This document shows, piece by piece, positions 55,572 to 64,000 of a stretch of 64,000 nt of DNA. Both the position numbers and the translations under genes were made by a program. The stretch is from Halichondria panicea. Lineage: Eukaryota; Porifera; Demospongiae; Suberitida; Halichondriidae. Numbering within the stretch: position 1 is the first letter of the stretch; every line of letters begins with the position of its first letter. The stretch is taken from positions 3,966,830-4,030,829 of the forward strand of contig NC_087389.1 of NCBI RefSeq assembly GCF_963675165.1, written 5' to 3'. The notes below the pieces were generated by a model. The model was not told where the DNA came from. It was given only the letters and a program-made list of their open reading frames with translations, and made no database searches.

Positions 55572-58500
55572 ATGACTACTGGTACCCCTGAATACAAAGC
55601 CATCTGTAGCTGCAGAGTGGATCTGACAGAGAGGCTCTCTAATTGCTTCAAAGATGTAGCTGAATACTTAAGTCAGAGTGGAGCACTGACTGGCAAACAA
55701 TGCCAAACAATCATCAGTGCTGAGATGCTCCTAAATTATGTTCTTGTGGACATCAAAGACCCAGACACCACATTGGATGCTTTTGCCTACTTTGTGACAG
55801 CAATGAAACAAAGTGGAAACACATTCTTCAAAGTATTTGTCAAGAAACAAATTGAAGCTAAACGAAAGGAGTTCTATAGGGAATTGCTCCAGGTTCCACC
55901 AGGTATGTATAATGGTAAAGGACGTGATTGAATTTTCCCATGTTCACAGGTTTCCAGGCATCTCAGGAATACGACGTTTTCATCAGCTACAGCCGTGAGG
56001 CTGACACCATGCGCACAGTGGACACTCTTATGTTGCGATTGAAACAAGAAGGCCTCACTGTGTTTGTTTGTAAACGTAGAATTCGTCCTGGGGACAAATG
56101 GCGATCTGAGATTGCCTCCGCCATCAAAACCTGCAAAGCCTTTGTTTGTGTGCTCACTAAACGCTACGTGAGGTCTGTGTACTGCAATGGAGAGCTGTAC
56201 GAAGCAGAAGCTCTTGGCAAGCCTCTGTTCCCAGTGGTGTGTGAGGATGGATGGGAAGATGTGCCTGGAGGTGCTCCTGTGACGGAGGTAGTGAGAGACT
56301 TTCAGTATGTCTCGCTAGTAGTGGCAGAGGACAGGGAGAATCAACTAACAAGACTGGTGCAAAGTATCAAAGGTCAGTCAGTAACTAATCTCATCAAATA
56401 GTGTTACACCAGTCCTACATTTTGATAGTACCATTCATCGTTCTAAGTGGTGTTTCATTTGCAGAAGCAGTTCCCGTAGCTCCAGGCTCGTCTAATCTGC
56501 CCACCGATCATGCTTGTAAGATGTAGTGACCATGCATATAGTGTTTCCGTTAATTAAAACCTTGACCCTCGTCCACTCTGCACACAAACAAACACACACA
56601 CACTCAGGTATCTGAATAATGCCTATAATTATAAGCATATTCACAATAGAAGGCTATAATATATATCCATGCATGCTGTAAACGCTAGCAAATTTCAAAC
56701 AGACAGACACACCAACAGACTATACTAATGCTCGTGGTCGTTCGAGTTAACATAATGCTTTTCTGCTTTTACTCTGCAGGGTTGGTGAACAAAGCCACTA
56801 CACAACTGTCAGAGCACACACTTCTAACACAAGATGAGATTGGTGCTCTACAGAAGCTTATCGAGGGAACAGAAGTGAACATTGATGACATCATTGCTAC
56901 TGGTCAAGGCATCACTCTTGAAGAAGCTCAACAATTGCTTGCTCAGAAAGGATACATTGAGGACGCAGGGAATCTCAAGACAAGGCTACAAGAAAGTAAG
57001 TTTGTACATATCTGTAGTGCTTATAGCTAATTACCTGAGGGTTGTATATATATTCACTTCATAAGGGGTTAGTGTAAAAGCTGGAATGCGGAATGGAATG
57101 GAATATGGAACCGAATATGTAATGAAAAAATGAGTAATAAAATATATTAATACGGTAAGCGTGAAATGTATTCTTTTAGAGGCACTTCCACGAAAATATA
57201 ACTCAGGCTATGCGGTACAGTGCATGCATGCATGCCTTTCATCTATAGAGAATATAAATCATATAAATCACTCATTTGTGCGAAGTTGTGAAGCTTACGT
57301 CTTATATATAATTATATATAATTATGCCCAGTCTGTAGTGTAAAAACACTGCGCTACCAATCAAGTATAGCTATAGAGAGTGTCACTTTAGTGTAGCCGT
57401 ATTATAATTATAGCTATAGAGTATGTCAGGTCAGAGGAAGATGCTCCTTTACATAATACATATAAGTATGTCATCTGTGTACCTGGTTGAGTTGCACAGT
57501 TTGCTAGGAGAGCATTCCTGTTTAGCATCAGCAACACACCTCACTATATAGGAGCCGGTTTTAAGTGCTCTAATGGTGTAGGGCAATCTGTGCTTGTGAC
57601 GTCTGCACAGCATGTATCTCTGGCTCCTAGTGAGGTGTTGTTTAGTGTGATCGAGGGTTGATGCTAAACAGGAACACCCTCCTTATATAGATAGGTTGTG
57701 CACCTCACGCATTCAACAATGACCCCGCAATAGCCACGCCGATTATTCCTGTTTAGTAGTGGCCCTATATACAAGCGCTTTAGTGTAAGGCTAACTCAAA
57801 GTTGAATAGAGTGCAAACAGATGATACTGTACAAAACATTCTGAAGAGACCTTCACCGTGAGTTAACTCGAGAAGAAGCTTTTATAGTTTGCAAATCCAC
57901 GAATCATTGTGTCTAACTGATCCAAGAGAACAGGTACACACAGACACACACAGTCAGCTTTACCGTATATATAGCTGGTTATTTTCGAGGCACTACAATT
58001 TCGAGGGTTGACCTCGAACCTTGTGCCCTCGAAAATTGGTTTACATCCAGTATTGAAGCCTCTCTACTGTATAGGGGTGTGGTCATTTGAACCTCTATCC
58101 TCAAAAATAAAATCGGCGAAATGTTTATTAGTTTGAATCCTCCGCGACATTTAGTGCCTTAAAATAACTCTTGCTATTCCGGCTCTCTGAAGTATATATA
58201 TATGGCCACCTCTATATTTGGTTTGGCATGGATTAATTATTGCTTGTAATTATGTTTACTGCACAAAACTCACCCTGAAATGTGGCCACTCGCTATTCGG
58301 TAACTAGGTTTTTAATGTAATTTTATACGTTTATTACGGCCGGATTGACATTTTGGGTATGGTTTGGCAGATAAAATTGGATTACACTTTAAATAGAGAA
58401 CATCCTTCATTATCCTCGAGACAGAACCGTCATTAGATTTGAGGTAGGGTCGTTTTTAAGCCCCAGCTACTTTCTGAAATGCGACTAACTCGCCAAGCTA

Positions 58501-61500
58501 CACTGTACGAAAGTCTACTGTATACAGTATTTCTCGTGCAGCTACGCCTCGAGCAACAAACACAATCAGTTTTCTGCTTTGTTTAATTTCCCCTATGTGT
58601 TATTCTCTGAATAGCTAATTGAGTTTGGGAGAATCCTGTTGGGATGTATTGTATATCCCACAGGATTCTCCCAATTATTGTACATTTATGGTCATGTATA
58701 CGTATTGTGCCTCGTGCAAAAATAGAGCTTAATCGGCCTAATCATGATCAGAGTGCTACATATAGTAGTAGTATAGTATACACATGTAGAGCTACTGTCA
58801 ATCAAGAGTAAACTAGTAGAAGATGTATATTCTAGGTGCATTTTTTGTATTTCAAAATGCCACGGTTCCTTAAAAGCTCCTCAAAATTCATCAGAATCAA
58901 TCTCAGAGCATGTAAATACAAAAAAGTTCTGGGGGAGAACCCTAGACCCCCCCATTTAGGCATACAATAGTGCGCGCCGGGTGCTGCGCACCCCAGCCGG
59001 CCATAGTTTGAACTTAACTATGGGGAAAACACTGGTAAAGGATCACTTCAGCTGTAAATACATACCTCGAATAAAAGCCGCGTGTAGCAGCTAACGTGCA
59101 AGTTCAAGCTTTTTTTAGCCTTTGCTCGCCATCAAAAAATCTGCCACCATAACTTAGTGTGCATGGCTGTAACAAAGCGTTTATTGACTCAGATATCACA
59201 AACAAACGGACAAACAAACCAGCCGACCACTGTATAAACATACATTTTTATTTATTTCACATGCAGTTGCTAAAGAGCAGCAGCGATATCTCGAGATACT
59301 CGAGGATTTAATGACAGCTGCTGACACCATCGACCTTCGCTACTTGAAACTGTTTCTTGTTGGCCCACCAAATGTGGGCAAGACGACCACTCTAAGCCGT
59401 CTCCTAAAAATATTTGACAATATTCGTTCAGCTGGAGACAAGGCAAAGCTTCCTAGTACGCTACTCGCTAACTGCATTCAAGCGTTTGCTTTTGTTGGTG
59501 ACGACACAGCAGAGTGGCTGTCTTCCATTAACGTTGACGATGAAGCCAAAATTTTGTTCAACTATTTTTGTGGAAACAACCTAACACCTGAGGCACCGTT
59601 GGACACACCCCTCAGTGAGCAACTAAGTGAAGAACTCACTACGTATACTGCACCCGAACCTTCCAGAGAACAGTCACATGTTCAACAAGATGTACCCCAC
59701 AAGCTCATTTCTGTACAGAACATTGTTTCACAAGTTGATAAACTCAAGACTTCAAGTGAGGAACAAAAGACTTGCAAAAATCAAAGAATTAGCGAGGTTG
59801 TCAGTCAATTTCAAAAGTTGATCATGAGTGGAGACTATTCTACCCTTTTCAATGCTTTGGGAACATTTTTGAACATTAATGATATTGGTGGTCAGCCAGG
59901 CTTTTTAGAAATGCTCCCAGCTCTGAGCACTGGTCCGGCCATGTATCTCGTCTTCTTAGACTTGAGCAAAGAGCTGAACAAGCCGTACAAAATCCCTTTT
60001 AGTCGCGATGACACAATTATCACTCCCTATGACGCTATACACACAGTCAAAGATACCGTGTCTCAAATCCTATCTTCCATCAGTAGCATACATAGTAACC
60101 CTCATGTGACCTCGTCATTCAGGACCGATAAAGTTGATGGATTTAATGAGAAGCTTGAATCATTCCTACAAGTTAGTCCCTTGGCTGCGCTGATAGGCAC
60201 TCACAAAGATAAGCTGGAGCATCCAGAGAAGGAAATCAAGAAAAAAAGCGAAGATTTAAATGACATTGTAAAAACGTTTGAGGAAATATTGATTTGTCCT
60301 GGAGCTACTAGTGAGAGAGTTTCTCTATTTACCGTGGACAACTACACTGGAACTGAGCAGTCGGACATAGCCCCTCTTCGTAATGTGTTGAGTGAAATCT
60401 TTCACACACGCTTTAAGGATGCTTCGCTACCGATTAAACCAAAATGGCTTTTATTTGGACTCATTCTTCGAAGGGAATACAAGATTGCCACTATTGAAGA
60501 TTGTCTAGAGTTAGGGAAGAAGCTTGAAATGGATGAAAATGAAACGAAATTTTGTCTGCGGTATCTTCACGACTGCGTTGGCACTGTCATGCATTACACA
60601 AGCGTTTTGAATGATAAGAAAAACTGGCTCAAGAATCGTGTAATCTGCTCCCCTCAAGTAGTCTTCAATAGCATCAGTCAGCTGATTCTTCCTTCTTTGC
60701 GTGTGCTTCATTCTGGAAGTACTTTCACTTTCACTGAGTATGAGAGAAAGGAGTTGATTAGAATGGGGCAATATTCAGCTGAAGCCATCGAAATGTATTG
60801 CAAAACTGCACAAGTTAGCAAAAAATTGGGAAACGACGAACTTATCCCAGCCAAAAATCTTATATCCCTTCTTCAACACTTAAATCTTCACTCTGAAATC
60901 ATTCACAAAGATGTTAATGACCCAAGCAAATCTCGAATCACCTATTTAATGCCGGCAATATTGGAGTGTGCTTCACAAGAGGAGCTGACTAACCCCCCTC
61001 CACCAGATGCCAACAACCCAGAGCCACTGCTCATCACATTCAGCTGTGGTTATGTTCCAACAGGAGCTTTTTGTGGTCTGATCACTCGACTAGTTTCCCA
61101 AGGCCCTCATGGAATCCTCGGATTGACGTGGGAGTTAGTGGAAAATGGTGTGAAGCGAAATTGCGTATCTTTTTTCGTCGCTAGATCAAACAGGCTAACT
61201 CTACTAGCCCATGATCAATGCTACGAAATTCAAGTTATCCGCTGTCCTGGTTGTCGCATGTCTCTCCATGACCTTTGCACTTATGTTTTCTCAGTGATGC
61301 TCTACACTCTCAAAAGCCTTTACCCACACTTGGTTCCTCAAATTGCATTCCAATGTCCCTGCCCTGGTCACAAGTCCAGCCGAGATAATTTGTGCGTTCT
61401 TACCGAAGAGATCTGGGTACAGTTTCTTTGTGGTAGTAAGCTGGTAACTCCAACAAAACACCAACAAGTTTGGTTGGGTAAGGTAGGTTATTTATATTTA

Positions 61501-62921
61501 AATGTTTTGTGTTTCATATTTCTTGCAGACTGCTTCTATTGGTCTGAGTGCTAGCTTGGAAGTTCTCCAGTTCATGAAGGGACAGTCTCTGAAGACATTT
61601 TCTTTCAATTGGAGCAAAGTGGGAGATGACGACACACAGCTTTCAATTCATCACTCCAAGCCCAACATGCTCACCTTCCAGAGTGTGAGTGAGGAGGACC
61701 TTGACTACTACCAGTGTGAGGTTAAGGAGGCTGGGAAAGTGGTCCTCACTGTCTATAGAGCTCTCTACGAAGGTGAGCTCAGTAAGTTCTGTACATACAT
61801 GTGCCGACCCTTTGCTTCTGTGTTACTGTTCCAACACATACTAAAGTACCATTGATGATGTTGAGCCCTCATTATAAATTCATTTTGCAGAAGCTGTGGC
61901 ACCTTTATTACCTTTATCACCAGTTCCCGTAGCTCCAGTCTCGTCTAATCTACCCATTGACCAGGCTGGTAAGACGTGCTATAGTTACTTGATTAGCAGA
62001 TTATTATCCCTCCTCAGGCAAATCATCCTCTGTAATAGAAGATGTGTGTAAGGAGACTGGAGTGAGTGATCACCAACTCGACCAAGAAATCCCTGAGAGG
62101 CACATCATTCTCTTAGCGGAGAAATTTCCACACCTACTGAGCGTGCACAAGGTAGGCAGTACATCTAAATCATATACGCAACTTGTCGACCTGACATTTG
62201 GCAAAGCAATATATTAGGGGAGGGGTTGATGTTAAGAATATTGCTCACCAGAACCACTCAATTGTATTCCTATTGAGTTTCCTCTGGAAGGTATTTCCGA
62301 GGGCAACCCCCACCAAATGAAACCCTGTTGATTTTGCTTTTGTACAGGCTTTGACAATTAACGATCTGCAACATGTTTACGAGAAACTACACACTGCACA
62401 TGAAAGTGCCAGCCCTCACTGGTTCAATCTGGGATTGGCTCTAGGTCTGACTCATTTTATTCTCACCAATATCGATAGCAAGCATCATGGTGATAATGTG
62501 TCATCATTGCGTGAAATGTTGGCTGAGCTCCTGCGTACGAAAGATGTAACATGGAGTCTCCTATCAGATGGTCTCAAAAAGCCCACGGTGAAGCTCATCA
62601 ATTTGGCTGATAGCGTCACAGGTAACCATTTTCAGTGTTTATGCATATGGTATATACGTACATTTAATCTTTTTTCTTTGCACAGCCACAACTCCTAACC
62701 TGCTCGATCGACTCAACCTCACCCCAGCCGACCTCGGTGATGTAACTGATGTCACACGTCATTATGGCAATCAAGCTGGAGTGGCTTATGCATTGAGAGT
62801 GTGGCAAAGAGTGAATCCTTCCAGAGCTACCTTCAGGGCCTTGGTGGAAATTGCCATAGGACTGAGAAGAGGAGACACTGCTGTAGACATTTGTAGATTT
62901 ATTGTAAAGGAACTAAACTGA
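55572..62921 (+). CDS. Death-fold/TIR/ROCO-COR/Ig-like/Death-Death protein, 10 exons
   Basis: Exons: 55572-55902, 55950-56372, 56465-56515, 56780-56995, 59267-61482, 61529-61772, 61891-61968, 62018-62151, 62348-62621, 62686-62921. All phases agree (1400 aa). Residues 1-110 are a helical CARD/death-like domain. The TIR domain spans about 115-250 (EYDVFISYSRE; RRIRPGDKW; CNGELYEAEALGKP). A helical linker is at 269-340. The ROCO-type GTPase starts at about 370, with P-loop GPPNVGKTT, DIGGQPGF at about 546 and GTHKD at about 650. A COR-like region follows (KWLLFGLILRREY). An Ig-like domain is at about 1080-1160 (DLDYYQCEV), then death-like domains at about 1187-1320 and 1323-1400. There is no signal peptide or membrane segment, so it is probably cytosolic. 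By family knowledge TIR, death and ROCO domains build signalling platforms, so an innate-immune or cell-death role is likely but inferred. Exons 3 and 7 are duplicates. A further 5' exon is possible. Confidence 0.92.
56996..59266. other. Long intron 4 of the TIR/ROCO gene, repeat-filled
   Basis: It holds a truncated copy of dispersed repeat subfamily A (57770-57966), a diverged ACCGTATA...TCGAGG inverted-repeat MITE (about 57963-58070), a hairpin at 58625-58674, and a copy of the 22550-22800 repeat at 59035-59230. No exon is supported here. Confidence 0.65.
58625..58674. repeat. 20-bp inverted repeat
   Basis: TTGGGAGAATCCTGTTGGGAT and ATCCCACAGGATTCTCCCAA pair with one mismatch across a 9-bp loop. 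Confidence 0.8.
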
Positions 62922-63022
62922 GCTTAACAATTTTTATTGAACATTTTTTGTCTGTCTAATTAGTACGTGGGCGTAGGTGTTCCAGCATAATTATGTCATA
63001 TTAATTATAACATTGTTTTCTG

Positions 63023-63645
63023 CAGGAGCACATTACAGAAGGAGCGTCTTACCTCGGGAATCGCATCTCGTGGAAGTTTGCAAAGCATGGCCTTATAATT
63101 ATGCAAAACCACTAAGTGGGTCTGCGGGCGAGTGCTAATTGAGCTGACGGTGCACTTTTGGCAAGCATAGGTCAATAAAAGTGAAAAGCTACAGCTAGCT
63201 AGCTAGCTATAGGCCTGGTAGTAAGCTCTCTCTTCTAACAACCCCAGTAAGACTCCCTACTGCAAAAAAAAAACGCCTAGTATGTGTTAGTCTAAGTCTA
63301 ACAAACTTCTCTGTACAAAGTGACTGGATATGCTCCTATTTTAGAACTTTCTGTACCTTACCGATGACAGTCTCTTCCATGATGTATACCAACATCCATC
63401 AAAGATCTAGCTATTCATTTTAGCTCTTTCTGGCTCAACCTAGCTCTCCTGCTGCTGCACTACATACAAAATCCGTTCATAATGATATTCACAGGCTGAC
63501 CGCGGTCTGTAATTTATGTACACAGTACTTACACACTTTTATTATAAGGCAATGCGGTGTTTAGGAAAGCACACGAGATGCGATTTCTGAATCCATGCAC
63601 AGTTAGACGCTCCTTCTGTAATGTGCTCCTGTTTTCTGTAATGTG
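63023..63645. repeat. Inverted repeat pair downstream of the TIR/ROCO gene
   Basis: Bases 63023-63090 (GGAGCACATTACAGAAGGAG, AATCGCATCTCGTG) recur inverted at about 63560-63630. The spacer holds no gene. It may be an element or the edge of a duplicated block. Confidence 0.6.
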
Positions 63646-63900
63646 CTTTTTTCAACACATTGTTGTGGTAAATTATTGAGCATGCGCAGTAGGAACACAA
63701 CAACGCCCACATAGTTTGGGAATTCAGGGTGGCATATGCATGTCTAGGAGTTTTCCCAGCTGAGCTCAACAAGTGCTCCCTTGAGATCCCTGCTTTGGCT
63801 AGCTATGAAATACCAAGGTCAGCAAGGCGTTTTATTGTGCGTGAGTATCTAGATCTACTGGTACCCCTCTAAATACAAAGCCATTTGTAGCTTTCGTTAT
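63620..63900 (+). repeat. Partial copy of the TIR/ROCO 5' region
   Basis: Bases 63675-63780 match the kappaB-bearing unit at 39.8 kb (here GGAGTTTTCCC at 63747-63757). Bases 63855-63895 (CTACTGGTACCCCT-TAAATACAAAGCC-T-TGTAGC) match the first codons of the TIR/ROCO gene at 55576-55615. The copy lacks the ATG, diverges within 45 bp and is cut by the window edge soon after. Confidence 0.6.
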
Positions 63901-64000
63901 CGAAAATAGAATGGGGATCACAGTGGAGTTGTGGAGAGCTCGCATTGGGCAGTTCAGTGGTGGGAGGGGATCACAACCACACAGTAAAGCTCCCTCGACA

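Noticed and set aside
57161-57343. Possible exon after TTTTAG at about 57179
   Set aside because: Joining exon 4 directly to the exon at 59267 keeps phase and gives a continuous ROCO start; this frame lacks a conserved motif or a matching donor.
1-64000. tRNA or rRNA genes
   Set aside because: No cloverleaf with A and B boxes and no rRNA core was recognised by eye; a tRNA scan would be decisive.

Overview
The window looks like nuclear DNA of an early-branching animal, most likely a demosponge. It is AT-rich and dense with short GT-AG introns. Its protein set is typical of sponges: a receptor tyrosine kinase, a kinase with ankyrin repeats, a TIR/ROCO/death-domain protein, GT31 glycosyltransferases, and many non-autonomous DNA transposons. 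Species assignment is inference. I rebuilt gene models by hand from splice sites and reading-frame continuity.

Left third (1-30 kb). A small unidentified five-exon gene lies on the plus strand (823-1727). The minus strand is dominated by a complete RPAP3-like gene (R2TP co-chaperone subunit, nine exons, 530 aa) running from 30155 down to 6675. Four intact single-exon genes for B3GALT6-like GT31 galactosyltransferases sit inside two of its introns, on the same strand. A unit made of RPAP3 exons 5-4-3 plus one galactosyltransferase has been copied at least three times. One copy, at 2.4-4.5 kb, is a pseudogene array. Dispersed repeats and MITEs fill the introns. Several MITEs have intact target-site duplications, and some have an empty site in a paralogous copy.

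Middle (30-47 kb). A ten-exon receptor tyrosine kinase (minus, 30861-34251) has a signal peptide and membrane segment but almost no ectodomain. It is followed by a block of mobile DNA: four 157-bp tandem repeats and an intact piggyBac transposase ORF, a 5'-truncated non-LTR-type reverse transcriptase, a broken homeodomain-like/C48 protease/PHD gene, a 1.83-kb inverted-repeat element, and a frameshifted CXC-domain gene.

Right third (48-64 kb). A plus-strand kinase gene (47978-51772) has seven ankyrin exons, and its 3' part is disrupted by a reverse-transcriptase pseudogene and foldback elements. Next is a complete ten-exon gene (55572-62921, 1400 aa) with a death-fold-like N-terminus, a TIR domain, a ROCO-type GTPase with COR, an Ig-like domain and two death-like domains. 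A kappaB-like site lies upstream of it. A partial copy of its 5' region at 63.6-63.9 kb suggests a tandem family continuing to the right. This multidomain immune-type gene and the galactosyltransferases nested in RPAP3 are the most notable content.
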